Numbered from the stretch's first letter, positions 1 through 13,064 are shown. The stretch: DNA of 64,000 nt from Oncomelania hupensis (GCA_036898135.1 CM072523.1:34049364-34113363), one strand, 5' to 3'. Numbers and translations are program-made. Notes: generated from the sequence alone by a model not told the origin.

Positions 1-111
1 AGGAGCCATTGTATCAGACAATGGGTCCCGACAGGAAGTCCTCTCCAGGATCGCACAAACAACTGCTGCCCTGGCGAGGTTGATTACGGGATAGGATAGG
101 ATAGGATAGGA
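1..111 (+). mobile_element. 3' end of an RTE-like LINE, cut by the window edge
   Basis: The first ~85 bases match the C-terminal reverse-transcriptase coding part of the LINE at 38.5-40.1 kb (there on the minus strand), including the stretch reading QEVLSRIAQTTAA. The copy then jumps directly to the element's 3' tail, TTACGGG followed by a GGATA tandem repeat, so it is internally deleted. The same tail ends the copies at 24.83, 29.19 and 36.67 kb. Non-functional fragment. Confidence 0.75.
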
Positions 112-722
112 CGCACAAGTAACACACAATTCCCAGTCACCGTCGCCAGAGAGAGAAAACGTAAATTATAAATAGTCACACTGCAATCACAATCTCTAGT
201 CCATGCCTACGCCGTCTTCTTTACCTGATTCTCAACCTCCTTCTACCTTCGCCTTCTCCACCTCGTCCTCCTTTTCTTCTGCCTCTCCTTGTCCACCTCT
301 TCTTTTGCCTCCTCGTCCTCCTCTCCAGTCTTCTTCTCTCCTCTTCCTTCTCCCTTCCTTCATCTTCTCCTTCTACGTTTTCTCCTTCTTACTCTCCTTT
401 TTTCTCTGCTTCTTTTTCTTCTTCGGCGTCCTCTTATTCTTTCTTTCTCTTATTATTTTCTTCTTCTTTTCCTTCTTCTTCTTCTTTTTCTTCTTCTTCT
501 TCTTCTTCTTCTTCTTCTTCTTCTTCTTCTTCTTCTTCTTCTTCTTCTTCTCTTTCCTGCTTCTTCTTCTCCTTCCTCTCTATTCTTCTTCTTCTTCAGC
601 TGCTGCTGCTTCCTCTTTTTCTTCTTCTACTTCTGTTTATAGCTTTTTCTTCTCCTTCCTTTCTATTCAACTTATTCTGCTGCTCCCGCTGCTTCCACTT
701 CTTCTTTTTCTTCTTCTCTCTC
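112..722 (-). repeat. CT/CTT-rich segment, copy 1, left part
   Basis: This stretch is homologous to 35985-36390: both share the block around CACCGTCGCCAGAGAGAG, the block TACGCCGTCTT, and a following pyrimidine-rich tract. Here the tract has expanded into a long CTT/TCT microsatellite (about 425-570), which accounts for the leucine/phenylalanine/serine-rich open frames. On the minus strand it corresponds to the Lys/Glu/Arg-rich coding stretch of the copy at 36.1-36.4 kb. It is split from its other half (2242-2675) by the solo LTR. Confidence 0.7.
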
Positions 723-2241
723 TGTCACGTGGGGTTTTTGGGTTTACTGGGCTCTGCACAATGGATGCTGTAACCCTCACGCTTTATTCTATGGGAACTG
801 CTAGTTAGTCACCCGCTGAATTACTTTAATAAATTTATTTGTTTAGCTCGGTATGTGTTAAGGCTGGGATACAGAGATAGATAGAAAAAATGGTAAAAGA
901 CTGTCACACTAGCTTTCACACGGCTATGAATCATATGTAGTCCAGCCACTTGATAACAGTTAACATCACACATTTATTTCTTCTACTCTATACAAGATCT
1001 TCTATGTACTAATCTACCTTAAAATGTCATGAGTCAATGCAACTAATTCGATCGCTGATAGTCTAGGCAGCTGTTATGTCTTCATCGGGCACTGGCTACT
1101 AACGGTCATGAAGATTGGACTACTGTGGTCCGTTTTACTACAGTTCTGAAGAGTGGACTACTGTGGTCCTTTTGCTATCAGTTTGGGTGCACTTCTTCCG
1201 TGTCACTTAACTGCAGTGTGGTGTGTTTGAAGTCCTTCGTTGAGGTAGCTTCTGGTACACGATGTGTCGTCGTGTAGTTTGGTCCCTTGCCACGCTGTGG
1301 GGTCTTGCAGGGTGTTTTCCAGGGTTACTCTCTCAGTCTTGTGCTGTAGAGGCTAAACAGCCAACTTGGTTTTCTTGTGGAGTTGGGCGCACGGGATAGC
1401 TCGCCTGCTCGTCTGTAATATAAGAGACGAAATTCTGCACAACCCTGAATAATCGGTTTGTGCAGAGCGTCTCACTGAAAGCCAAAGTAGCCCTCAGTGA
1501 TAGCTCCACATCTCTATACACAAGCGACGAACATTCTGCTACGTCCGTGGTCCACTGGAATCTCAACTCTAAGTTTTTATACATACATAAATATAAATCG
1601 TGGCTAACTACACACATACAGAATTAATAATAATATAAACATTCACTGGTACAGCCACTGGTCTGCAAACATACATATAGGTTCAACAACAGTGGTTCCG
1701 TCAGGTATACAACATGGCGGCGCAACCGGTCATGTTTCGCCACGTGGTCACGCAAATTCGGATTAACAATTTACATTTATGCATAGCAAATTCTACACAC
1801 ATAATTTCAACAATAATATAAATATATCACGATGAAACAGAAGTATGTTCATTTATCTGTTTGACAAAGTCAGGCCTCGTGGCTACTTGATAGAATTCTA
1901 AGATTCTAAAGTCCTGTTTCCTGGTCTATGAGTGAAGATATTTCTCTGCTCCGGTCTAGCTGTGTAGACTTCGGTATCTTTCGTAGCACTGACTTAAGCT
2001 ATGCTAAGTTTTGACCCAGTCAGAACCGGCTCTAACCGCTCTGCCTGAGTCCCATTGGTTACGACTTTTCCGAATCACGCACACAGTGCTGACGTCACTA
2101 ACTGTCTGCGTCAAACTCGCTGAGTGTGTACCTCCGTATACAGTAATCGTCTGCTGTGTAATACACTAACTTTCTAAGGTTACAATGACTAACCAGGCTA
2201 AATAGTAAATTAAGCAGGGTAAAACTAGTGATCTCGTCACA
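723..2241 (-). mobile_element. Solo LTR of the 8.2-kb Gypsy family (element B)
   Basis: It is homologous end to end with the LTRs at 52897-54436 and 59520-61068: it starts TGTCACGTGGGG, shares the internal blocks TACTGTGGTCC, CGCCTGCTCGTCTGTAATAT and AACATGGCGGCGCAACCGGT, and ends CTCGTCACA. The 5 bases on each side are CTCTC, a candidate target duplication, although the flank is CT rich so chance is possible. It is visibly more diverged than the two LTRs of element B, so it is an older insertion that recombined to a solo LTR. No internal element sequence remains. Confidence 0.85.
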
Positions 2242-2675
2242 CTCTCTTGCTTTTTCTTCTCCCTCCTCTCTATTGTTCTTCTTCTGCTGCTGCTGTTTCT
2301 TCTTCTTCTTCTTCTTCTTCTTCTTCTTCTTCTTCTTCTTCTTCTTCTTCTGCTGCTGCTGCTGCTGTTTCCTCACTCCATCCTTCACTCTAATATCTTT
2401 TTTTTTTAAATTATTAATTTTATTATCTAACAATACAACATCATTTAATAATACTATTACATTTATTATACAACATTTCAAATAATAGACAATACATACC
2501 TGCAGACATAGCTGTGAGAAGTCCAGTACAACCACTCTCTATTATAGTTTTAAAAAAAAGAATGAATAGGTTTTTTGAATTTACATTAGTGAACTGTCAT
2601 GTGACCAGTTTAATCATTCAGAATTTAACTCTCATAAAATAAATTACCAGTATCTTCTCAAAAGAAACAGACTAA
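2242..2675 (-). pseudogene. CT/CTT-rich segment copy 1, right part; decayed terminal-exon pair
   Basis: This is the continuation of 112-722 beyond the solo LTR and homologous to 36360-36672. A 39-bp exon-like block (2500-2538, minus) keeps an AG acceptor, a GTATGT donor and the reading SGCTGLLTAMSA. The next exon, seen intact at 36095-36402, has lost its CAG acceptor here and carries an expanded GAA/CAG repeat (2282-2366). I read it as a broken copy of an alternative gene terminus, or simply as a duplicated repeat; the coding status is inference. Confidence 0.4.
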
Positions 2676-2680
2676 CAATA

Positions 2681-3266
2681 TGTTACGTTGAAAAGCGCCT
2701 GATGGTACGTGTGAGACGCGCACGATAGATCCGATCGTTTTATTTTGCAAGGCATGCAATAATAGAGTGTATTTACATTTAGTTTGATTTTGCGTTGTTA
2801 ATAGAAGAAGCTTTGTGTAATGTTGGTGATTTTCGTTGGTCGATATTGTTGGAAAATTTTCTAGGGCTGCTTGTTTACAATCGATCGAAGCGTGTGGATA
2901 AATCTAGTGGTAACTTCGAGACGCTTCCATCCTAAATAAAGTTATATGACGTAAGACAGTGATGACGAAGTCTATTTTGATTGGTTATAATGTGTCACGC
3001 TGGAACATTCGGACGTTATCTGGAGTCTAGAAAAAAACTATATAATTGATGCACTGTGTAGAGAAGAGAGAGAAAGTGAAAAGCGATTGAGCGATTGTAT
3101 GCAGTTGTTGATGTACAACTGAATAAAGTTGGAAAACGTCATACGACGACTTCTGGCTTGTTGCTGAGTGAACAGGTTGCGTGGATAAACGAATCCGAGT
3201 AACATGATTTCAGCATTGGGGCTGAATCAACTACTGATAAAAACAAAACCAACAAAGAGTGTAACA
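2681..3266 (+). repeat. LTR of a Gypsy element (family D), 5' copy
   Basis: It begins TGTTACGTTG and ends GTGTAACA, giving short inverted LTR ends. It contains a TATATAA box near 3038 and AATAAAGTTGG near 3122, as expected for a promoter and poly(A) signal in an LTR. Related LTRs are at 8014-8293 (minus, internally deleted) and 20504-22294 (with a LINE inside). It is followed by a primer-binding-like TTTTGGGGGGGCCAAGC and then gag. Flanking 5-mers do not match those of the partner LTR. Confidence 0.75.
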
Positions 3267-3756
3267 TTTTGGGGGGGCCAAGCTGCGATCTACGCCATAG
3301 CCAAGGGTTCAACTTCTACAACAAGCGAGTCAGCGTTACTAGAGGTAGTCATCGAGGGTAGCCGCCAACGAGTTGCGTCGGGAGGGGCCAACATACTGGG
3401 ACTACATCCCCGATAGATTCGGATTGACTGCAAGGGCTTGTGGTCGCCGAAGAGTTGCTTCGTGAGCGAACAACAGAACGGGACTACGTGGCTGCCGCAA
3501 GACTACGTCGAGGGACAGTCTCGGAGCTACATCACCAGTTTCACAGAGAGCGACGAGCGGACGTCGCGTCTACTTGAGCACAGGGGTGTATACATCAATA
3601 CCAGCGTGGTGCAGCGTCGCATACGACGAGGACAACGGGGCCTGCGTCAGCGAAGGCGACTAGTGACAAGCATCAGTGCTACTGCAGAAAGCGTGCTGTT
3701 CTAGAACAGTCTAGAAAGGTGCAGCATAGTCAAGAACTTTCTAGAAAAGCATCAAG
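3267..3756 (+). other. 5' leader of Gypsy element D
   Basis: Untranslated leader between LTR and gag. It starts with the primer-binding-like segment and is homologous, inverted, to 7525-8013. Short open frames here are not conserved in the other copy (which has base changes and gaps), so I do not treat them as genes. Confidence 0.6.
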
Positions 3757-4617
3757 ATGGCTGACATCTCTCAAAAAGGGATTGAACTGAATCTGAAAGG
3801 CAAGCAGCTGACGGAGTACGTCAAGTCTCAGGAGAGAATACAAGAACGAGAATTAGAAGAGCGGCATCAAGAAAGGGAAGAACAGCGTCGCCGAGAACAA
3901 ATAGAATTAGAACAGAAGCGTCTAGAAAAGGAAGAACAGCGCCTAGAAAGAGAAGAACGGAGACGGCGTGAAGAAAGAGAATTAGAAGAACAGCGACGGC
4001 GTGAAGAAAGAGAAGAGCAGCGGCAAGAAAGAGAAGCTAAGCGTCAGTACCAGCTAGAGGTGGCGCGTATCCAAAACAATCGGCAAGAAAGAGAAGCTGA
4101 GCGTCAGTACCAGCTAGAGTTGGCGCGTATCCTAAACAATCAGCATGCGCCACAAGTCAACAAGGCTCCAAAATTGCCAGCGTTCGTCGACGGGAAAGAC
4201 CAGATCGACAGTTATCTGGTGAGATTTGAAAGGTTCGCTGAAAGCTCTAACTGGCAACCTCAAGGCTGGGCATTTCGACTCAGTGCACTTCTGACGGGGC
4301 AAGCACTCGAAGTGTACACCAGACTGTCGAACAATGACGCCAGAAACTACGACGTCTTGAAAGAGGCCCTATTGCATTGCTTCAGCTTTACAAAGAAGGG
4401 CTACCGTGAACGCTTCTGCGAATGCCGGCCTTTGTCAGACGAGACACCAAAGCAATTTGTGGAGAGCCTGTCGTCATATCTACACAAGTGGGTGGAATTA
4501 TCAGGCAAAGGGAAGACTTACGAGAGTCTCTATGATCTGATTGCAAGGGAGCAATTACTCACGCCTGCCCTAAGGACCTCGCGATCCACTTGGAAAAACA
4601 AAAGTTGCAGATGCTAA
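3757..4617 (+). pseudogene. Gag (coiled coil plus SCAN-like capsid) of Gypsy element D, frameshifted
   Basis: It starts at ATG in AAGATGGCTGAC, and the inverted copy uses the same start. Residues ~25-125 are an E/R/Q-rich coiled coil made of EERRRREE-type repeats. Residues ~140-280 form a SCAN/retrotransposon-Gag-like capsid with AFRLSALLTGQALEVYTRL and RECRPLSDETPKQFVE-type signatures. The frame ends in an out-of-frame tail at about 4590; the nucleocapsid continues in another frame from 4590. Gag would form the cytoplasmic particle. A degraded, non-autonomous copy. Confidence 0.8.
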
Positions 4618-5021
4618 AAGACGTTGCTGAGGTTGCTGACAGATATCTCATCGCTTTTGGGAAAACGCTGGGGCCACCCAAGGCGAAGAAACATTTTCAG
4701 AAGACTGAAAACCATGGGATCCAGATCCAGGGAAGTCAGACAAACCAGAGACAGACGGACTCCACGCCACCTTCCAGGGAAGGGCATTCAAGAGGCTGTT
4801 TCACCTGCAACGCTACAGACCACAGAGCTGCTAACTGTCCTCAAAATAAAAGTAGCGGACAGCAGAGCAATACGGACAACGCAGCGGCGGTCTACCGACA
4901 GAGGCGTTTCTCCAATCGACGGCAAACCAGTAGCTCTGACCATCATGTGTGCGGCTGGAGCGTCATTCTTCCGAGTGAGACCGAGCGCACAGCTACTCTG
5001 CGGACGTGCAAGAGTGCATGA
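4590..5021 (+). pseudogene. Nucleocapsid part of element D Gag
   Basis: Continuation of the Gag in a shifted frame. It holds VAEVADRYLIAFG, similar to the end of the element B capsid region, and a single zinc knuckle CFTCNATDHRAANCP of the form CX2CX4HX4C at about 4800-4845. The frame is lost again before the protease. RNA binding is the family role of such knuckles. Confidence 0.7.
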
Positions 5022-5064
5022 CTGATGGCCAACTTCTCCACTGCCCGTCGTCGCCAGCGCAGCT

Positions 5065-5277
5065 GTGACCATCCAGAACATGCCTGTTTCCAAGGGACGC
5101 GTCGGAAATCATGAAGTAACTGTCATAAGAGACTCAGGGTGCAGTGGGGTCATCGTCAGAGAAGACCTAATAGCTAAAGAACCGTTCACTGGCGATTCTA
5201 TATGGACACTCATGGCCGACAGCAAATGTGTGAAAGCGGCAGTTGCGAAGATTCAAGTCAGCACCCCTTTCTACTAG
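5065..5277 (+). pseudogene. Retroviral-type aspartic protease of element D
   Basis: The stretch VIRDSGCSGVIV carries the aspartic-protease D-S/T-G catalytic triad in the expected hydrophobic context. The domain is short and runs into a stop; the following LYDLMIGNIDG (C-terminal part) is in the next frame at about 5310-5345. It lies between the zinc knuckle and the integrase, with no reverse transcriptase in between. Confidence 0.65.
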
Positions 5278-5788
5278 GCGAAGTAGAAGCGGTTTGCCTG
5301 AAGAAGCCGTTATACGATTTGATGATCGGGAACATCGACGGCGCGAGACGACCCGACGACCCCGATTCAGAATGGAGTCCTGCCTCAACCCAACGCATCG
5401 AAGTTGTGGAGGAGGATCCATTGCCGTCTCACGATGGAGACCTTACAGAGCTGTTACGGGATAATGTGGCTACTCCAGCTCAGCCCTGCCGACCAGAGAT
5501 CGTCGGTGCTGTCATTACCAGGGCCAAGGCCAAGAGAGACAAGACGTCTGCGCCACTGAAGGTCGCCGACAGCTCCAAGACCGCCATCGTGGACAGAGAT
5601 AAGCTGATCCAGCTCCAGGAAGCTGATAGTACTTTAAACAAGTACAGGAACCACCAAAACCACGTGACCAAGGGCAGTGTCTATTTCGAGGTAGAGGGCA
5701 AGATCCTGTACAGAATCTTCCAGCACCCGAGGGTCAACGGAGGTAAACCACTACTTCAAGTCTTGATACTGTACCCCTAAGGCGCCAC
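5278..5788 (+). pseudogene. Protease-integrase linker of element D
   Basis: An open frame covering about 5300-5780 contains ITRAKAKRDKT and a stretch LIQLQEADSTLNKYR, similar in position and style to the linker of element B (VQTRAQAKT, then KTAQKEDTSIAKC). This linker precedes the integrase zinc-binding domain in Gypsy pol. The frame is broken just before the integrase. Confidence 0.55.
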
Positions 5789-6565
5789 GTGATGGAAGTA
5801 GCTCATGACTCAATCATGGGAGGTCACCTGGGCATCAAGAAGACGTCGGACAGAATCCAGGCGGTATTTTACTGGCCAGGACTTCATGCGCACGTCAGCC
5901 GTTTCTGCCGATCATGTGACATTTGTCAGAAGGAAGGGTGCCTAAAAGTGCCAATGCAGAGGATGCCCTTAATTGACCGAGCTTTAAAGAGGGTGGCCTT
6001 AGACTTAATCGGCGAAATAAGACCTCCGAGTGAAGAAGGTCATCGACGGGTACTGACTTTAGTGGACTATGCGACTCGGTACCAGGAAGCAGTGCCTCTG
6101 AAGAAGATTGACACTGATATTGTAGCAGAGGCGCTGGTGGACATGTTCAGTAAACTTGGAGTGCCCGAAGAAATCCTGACAGACTTCGGTACACAGTTCT
6201 TCTCTGACAGCATGAAGGAGGTCAACAGACTGCTGAGCATCCGGCATTTGATTACGACACCCTACCATCCAATGTGCAACGGGCTCGTCGAGAAGTTCAA
6301 TGCTACGCTGAAGTCCACCCTGAAGAAACTGTGCAGCGAGCAGCCCAGACAATGGCATCGCTACATCAACGCCTTACTGTTCGCCTACAGAGAAGAACCG
6401 CAGGAGTCCACCGGCTTTTCTCCGTTCGAGCTGTTGTATGGAAGAACCATCCGAAGGCCTATGCACATCCTGAAAGAACTGTGGACGAAAGAAGTAGACA
6501 CCCCAGAGGTGAAGAACAGCTACCAGTACGTGTTTGAGCTACGGAAGAACAGACTCTCGAGATAG
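5789..6565 (+). pseudogene. Integrase (HHCC plus DDE core) of element D
   Basis: HHCC zinc-binding segment: H in MEVAHDSIMGGHLG, then CRSCDICQ. The DDE core follows: first D in VALDLIGEI, second D in LTDFGTQFF (DFG where most have DNG), E in NGLVEKFNATLK. Then comes the GFSPFELLYGR motif typical of Gypsy integrases. The integrase directly follows the protease region, so pol order is protease-integrase, as in element B. A stop near 6565 interrupts the C-terminal part. Confidence 0.85.
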
Positions 6566-6860
6566 CCAGAGAAAACCTGAAGAAGTCCCAGGACTGTGGA
6601 AAGCACTACTATGATCGTAGGACTGTGAACAGGAAGTTCGAACCTGGCAACAAAGTACTGGTGCTGCTACCTACCGATCACAATAAGTTGCTGATGCAGT
6701 TGAAAGGCCCATACGAAGTGGAGACCGTGGTGGGGATCAATGACTACAAGGTGAAGATCGGTCAGCATTCCAAGATATACCACGCCAACCTCCTTAAGCT
6801 GTACGTGGAAAGGCCATCAAAGACTGTACACGCAGCAACAGCAGCTGTGATCGATAACAG
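6566..6860 (+). pseudogene. Integrase C-terminal domain of element D, truncated
   Basis: Resumes in another frame: FEPGNKVLVLLPTDHNKL then LKGPYEVE and KIYHANLLKLY, the usual SH3-like C-terminal integrase module that ends in HxNLLK. The homology stops at about 6860, where the sequence switches to an inverted copy of the gag of the same family. Reverse transcriptase and RNase H are missing. Confidence 0.75.
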
Positions 6861-7524
6861 GCGCTCCACAAACTGCTTTGGCGTCTCGTCTGACAAAGGC
6901 CGGCATTCACGGAAGCGTTTACTGTAGCCCATCTCTGCAAAGTTGTTGCACTGCAATAGGGCCTCTTTCAAGACGTCGTAGTCTTTGGCGTCCGTATTCG
7001 ACAGTCTGGTGTAGACTGAGTATGATCGCCCAGTCTCGACGTTGCCATTTAGCGCTTTCGGCGAACCTTTCAAACCTCGCCAGATAGCTGTCGATCTGGT
7101 CCTTTTCGTCGACGAATGCTGGCAATTTTGGAGCCTTGAAGTCACTGATGACTTGTAGCGCATGCTGATTGTTTTCGATACGCGCCAACTCTAGCTGGTA
7201 CTGAAGTCGTCTCTCTTCCATCTCGTCACGCTGACGCTGTTCCTCTCTTTGTTCTTGGCGACGCTGCGCTTCGAACTCTCTTTCTTCTCGCCGTCGCTGC
7301 TCCTCTAAGTCTCTTTCTTCACGGCGGCGTTGCTCTTCAAATTCTCTCTCTTCACGCCGACGTTGTTCTTCTCTTTCTTGACGCTGCTGTTCAATTTCTC
7401 TTTCTTCACGCCATCGTTGCTCTTCTTGTTCTCTTTCTTGTATTCTCTCCTGAGACTTGATGTACGCCGTCAGCTGCTTGCCTTTTAGATTCATATCAAT
7501 TCCTTTCTGCCAGAAATCAGCCAT
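6861..7524 (-). pseudogene. Inverted second Gag copy of family D
   Basis: Starts at ATGGCTGATTTC (7524, minus) and repeats the coiled coil (EEQRRREE units) and capsid (KLPAFVDEKDQIDSYLARF). A short deletion and frameshift near 7020 remove about 12 residues of the capsid; after it the frame reads YTRLSNTDAKDYDVLKEA. It ends abruptly at the 6860 junction inside the ECRPLSDETPKQFVE segment. It is not identical to the first copy, so it is not a simple recent hairpin duplication. Confidence 0.8.
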
Positions 7525-8013
7525 CTTGATGCTTTTCTGGAAAGTTCTTGACTGTTCTGTACCTTTCTAGAATGTTCTAGAACATCACGCTTTCTGCAGT
7601 AGCGCTGATGCTTGTCACTTGTCGCCTTCGCTGGCGCAGGCCCCGCTATCCTCGTCGTATGCGACGCTGCACCACGCTGGTGTTGATGTATACGCTCCTG
7701 TGCTCAAGCAGACAAACGTCCGCTCGTCGCTCTCTGTAAAACTGGCGATGTAGCTCCGAGACTGTCCCTCGATGTAGTCTTACGGCAGCCACATAGTCCC
7801 GTTCTGTTGTTCGCTCACGAAGCAACTCTTCGGCGACTACACGCCCTTGCTGTCAACCCAAATCTATCTAGGATGTAGTCCCAGTATGTTGGCCCCTCCC
7901 GACGCAACTCGCTGGCGGCTATCCTCGATGACTGCCTCTCGTAACGTTGACTCGCTTGTTGTAGCAGTTGAACCCTTGGCTATGACGTGGATCGCAGGCT
8001 TGGCCCCGCAAAA
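7525..8013 (-). other. Leader of the inverted family D copy
   Basis: Homologous, in reverse, to 3267-3756, including the segment after the LTR that reads GCGGGGCCAAGCCTGCG on the minus strand. Untranslated. Confidence 0.6.
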
Positions 8014-8293
8014 TGTTACACTCGATGATGTGGGTGTTTTTCTTTATCAGTAGTTGATTCAGCCCCAATGCTGAAATCCCGATGAGTGTAACTCGGATTC
8101 GTTTATCCACGCAACCCGTTCAATCAGCAACAAGGCACGGAGTCGTTGTATGAAGTTTTCAAACTTTATTCAGCGTACATCAACAACTGCATACAATCAC
8201 CTTTTCACTGATTATTGAATACTTTGCAAAGCGAAACGATTAGATCTATCGTGCGCGTTTCCGACATATTATCGTTCGCGCAACAACTTAACA
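8014..8293 (-). repeat. LTR of the inverted family D copy, internally deleted
   Basis: Minus strand begins TGTTAAGTTG at 8293 and ends GTGTAACA at 8014, matching both ends of the 586-bp LTR at 2681, but it is only 280 bp. Its outer end abuts an EGF-encoding exon at 8294, so the insertion lies inside the exon. Confidence 0.75.
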
Positions 8294-8397
8294 GTCAGTT
8301 CCCGGATATCCTGCAGCACATGCGCAAGTGAAATAGTTAATACCATCAGTACAGCTACCTCCACGTTGACAGGGGCTGGGATCGCACGCATCGATAT
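8294..8397 (-). pseudogene. Gene 2: EGF-like exon, broken
   Basis: Minus-strand reading [19 protein letters not shown] continues to CACAAGYPGTDC, a near-complete EGF-like module homologous to 45658-45771. Two lesions: the acceptor that reads CAG in the intact copy reads CAC here (8398-8400), and the last ~10 bases with the donor are replaced by the family D LTR at 8293. The exon therefore probably cannot be spliced normally. The cysteine pattern is otherwise intact. Confidence 0.85.
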
Positions 8398-8490
8398 GTG
8401 ATGGGGGAAAAAGTATAATTGCATCAAGCATGATGACTACGATGATATGATGTAATTTGCTTGAGGCATGATTAATGAAGAAAACCTCAC

Positions 8491-8633
8491 CAATACTAAA
8501 GTTGACATGTGCTGAACCGTAGCAGTTGGTCACCTCCAGGGTCAGCAGTGTGTCCAAGAAGCTTCGTAACATGTGATGTGGCAGTCGCACTGTCAACGTT
8601 CCATTGTGCTTGCCTGTAGTCAGGTTGTAATAC
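8491..8633 (-). CDS. Gene 2: exon with C-terminal half of an Ig-like domain
   Basis: 143-bp exon with AG acceptor (TTATTGACAG) and GTGAGG donor. It reads YYNLTTGKHNGTLTVRLPHH and ends LTLEVTNCYGSAHVNFSIG, which resembles the last strands of an Ig-type domain. Intact frame, same length and phases as 45866-46008 of gene 1. It enters with one base completing a codon and leaves in phase 1, compatible with the EGF exon. Potential N-glycosylation sites NLT and NGT. The Ig assignment is inference from sequence style. Confidence 0.7.
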
Positions 8634-8849
8634 CTGTCAATAAGTCAAATACAGTAATTACTGGGAGGAAACCAAACACATGAAAACCAATAGAATACAA
8701 TAGTACATTGATGAAGTACACATTGTGGTTCTGTGTCACAAATAAATCAAACACTGATGCGTGCCACTGAATGAACGCGTGTTTTTGTGTCTAGTTGTGA
8801 TGTGTGACAAATCACAGTGTACATGCATTTGTATTTTCGGTGGAATTAC

Positions 8850-9006
8850 CCTTGACAATCCAAGTGCAGTTTTGGAATCACATGGGCTGTAGAGATCAGG
8901 CACTTGTCAATATTTCTTGTGGTCTTGTGGATAGAAATGTTCATGGTGACATCATCACTAGTTGACAACTTGGCGGTGAGGTTTTGTTCCAGAAACTGCG
9001 GCTCAC
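8850..9006 (-). CDS. Gene 2: extracellular exon preceding the EGF module
   Basis: 157-bp exon, acceptor TTTTAAG and donor GTAATT, reading EPQFLEQNLTAKLSTSDDV then MNISIHKTTRNIDKCLI. The frame is open and phases fit: the 714-bp exon at 18401 ends with one spare base that joins GT here to make a Cys codon. Copy of gene 1 exon 46223-46379 with about ten residue differences, which is consistent with an exon still or recently under constraint. Confidence 0.7.
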
Positions 9007-11090
<2,084 letters not shown>

Positions 11091-12960
11091 ACTAGAGATA
11101 GTTACATATCGTGCAGAGTTGCACATCTCTAGTGATACAGTGTACCAGTCTGTATCGGCAGTTTCTTTTACTGCCTATAAAAGATAAGTATGTTTGGGTT
11201 TCACGTGATTAACGCAAAGAGCATAATGCATAAGGGGAATTGGGTTACTGAGCTCGACTCGATGCTTGTCCTGTGTACTGGTAGGAGAGTCAGAGTCAGA
11301 GTCAGAGTCCGGCAGAGTCAATTTGGAAGCTTTTGCGAGCAGACGTTTTTGGACAGGTTACTTTGTGATAGTGTGTCAGATTAGAGTTGGGTCCTTCTGG
11401 AAGGGTAGAAATGGTTGTTTCGAACCACCCAAGGTCTTGCGCCCTCGTCGGGACAAGAATGGCCAAAAGATGTTAATGGAAAGATTCTAATCGCCATTTG
11501 TTCAGGAAGGAATAAGTGTAGGGTTGTATCTTAAGGTCGTGTGTCTTCGTTTAGACACCTTCCAAGGCTCAAGTACCTCGTCGGTATTGAGATGCTCCAG
11601 TGATAGCATAGCAAATAGCCCAGTAACGAACTTGATACTCTCAACTAATAACCAGTGTGTGCTTTACTGTTTTTGTGTTGTGTAGTATGTGCATCCGTAT
11701 GTCACAAGCCGAGGACTTAAAAAGGTGAGTGTGAACCCTGTAATTCATTTCCTTAGTGGCTATCCATTCCGAGACTGCGTAAGTGAATGAATAATGAATG
11801 ATGGTGAATGAGGGGGAAAGGGATGTATTTTGATAAATGGTAGTTTATTGATTTGTATATGATTTTCTATGATTTTCTTATTATTGATGTAGAACGAATA
11901 ATATTGTTGATGTTGTTGCCAAAGTGGGTTACAAAGGGTGACAATGAAGCATGCATGTTAGAGAGAGAGAGAGAGGGGTGATGAATGTGAAGGAAGGGAG
12001 ACAATGTACTATGTTGGAGAGGGGTGGTGAAGGTGATGAATATGAGGGAAGTGTGTTTGTATTATAGCGTGATAGAGATAATTGTGAATGAATGGAGATA
12101 ATGTATTATAACGTGGAGAGAGGTGATGAAGATGGAGATGAGGATGAGATAAATCGGGATTGTGTGACTGGAAGTGCAATTGTAATAATTATGTATATTT
12201 ATATAAACAACTGTGTTTATGGAAGAGATATAAATTATAGAATTAAGAAGTGCATTGTGTTATTGAGATGCATGTATAAACAGGTCAAGATGGCGGATGG
12301 CGGAAAGCATATTCTGTTATGTAGTGTTTAAATTTTTGTGGACGAACTAGTGAGACCCTTTATTTGTCGACAGATTGGGCTTTTTTTTATTTCTACTGTT
12401 TCTACTTCTGCCATTGCCACTGTGAGGTGTGGACGTTCCCGCCACCACCACTGCCACGTCTTTTCGTTGTCGTTGGCGCCGCTGTTTCCACATTGAAGTT
12501 ATTGTGATTTTATTAGGTAAGTACAGTCTATAAAAAGCGTGACTGCGTCTGTTGTGTGCTAAAGTTGGGTGGAACGACTCAATATGCTGATTTACTTATT
12601 CTAAAATTGTGATGCTTATCTTGTTGGCAGATTCATGTCTTCCACGTTTATCAGGAGGTGGCGCAGCAGATCCCGGAGACGTTGTTGCACAGTGTTATTT
12701 AAGAGCATTGAGAAAAAATGTTTTGTATTCCGGCACACTCTCTCCAGTTCTGTCCAACATCGTGTACTTTCTGGTTTCATTCTTTGTCCTTCGTCCTTCA
12801 AATGGACAGCGAGTTCTAGGGCGATGCCTATCTGGAACTGAACGCTTAATCCTTGGAGCTGCAAAATGTTTTCTTGTCTTGATTATACGACATCCAGAAG
12901 ACGAGAGTCAAACATCAGTATTGACTTCCTCTCTTTGTGCCTGTTCTACTTTTAGTGTAC
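11091..12960. other. Intronic stretch without a recognisable gene
   Basis: Short GAGTCA repeat near 11285-11310, short GA run near 11960, and a GATGAAGATGGAGATGAGGATGAG run near 12125. Open frames at 12609-12960 on both strands have no recognisable domain and overlap each other. I see no feature I can support. Confidence 0.5.
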
Positions 12961-12963
12961 ACT

Positions 12964-13064
12964 TCAGTCTGCATCTTTTTGGGCACGCTGTTTCTTCTGG
13001 TCTCTCAAAGCCCTGCTCTCCTGGGATCTGGCACGTTTTCTTCTCTTCATGGCAGCTACTGCTT
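12964..13064 (-). CDS. Candidate small gene, exon 3 (basic C-terminus)
   Basis: Possible last exon: weak AG acceptor (CCTTAAAG) then AVAAMKRRKRARSQESRAL and a Lys/Gln/Arg-rich end before a TGA. Phase 1 entry fits the donor at 13481. Basic, alpha-helical looking, no known domain. The acceptor has a poor polypyrimidine tract, so this exon is the weakest of the three. Confidence 0.25.

Noticed and set aside
203..808. Long Phe/Leu/Ser-rich open frames on the plus strand
   Set aside because: They are translations of a CTT microsatellite; the frame runs straight into a solo LTR.
3204..3704. Open frames in the leader after the family D LTR
   Set aside because: They span the LTR/leader border and are not kept in the inverted copy; gag has its own conserved start at 3757.
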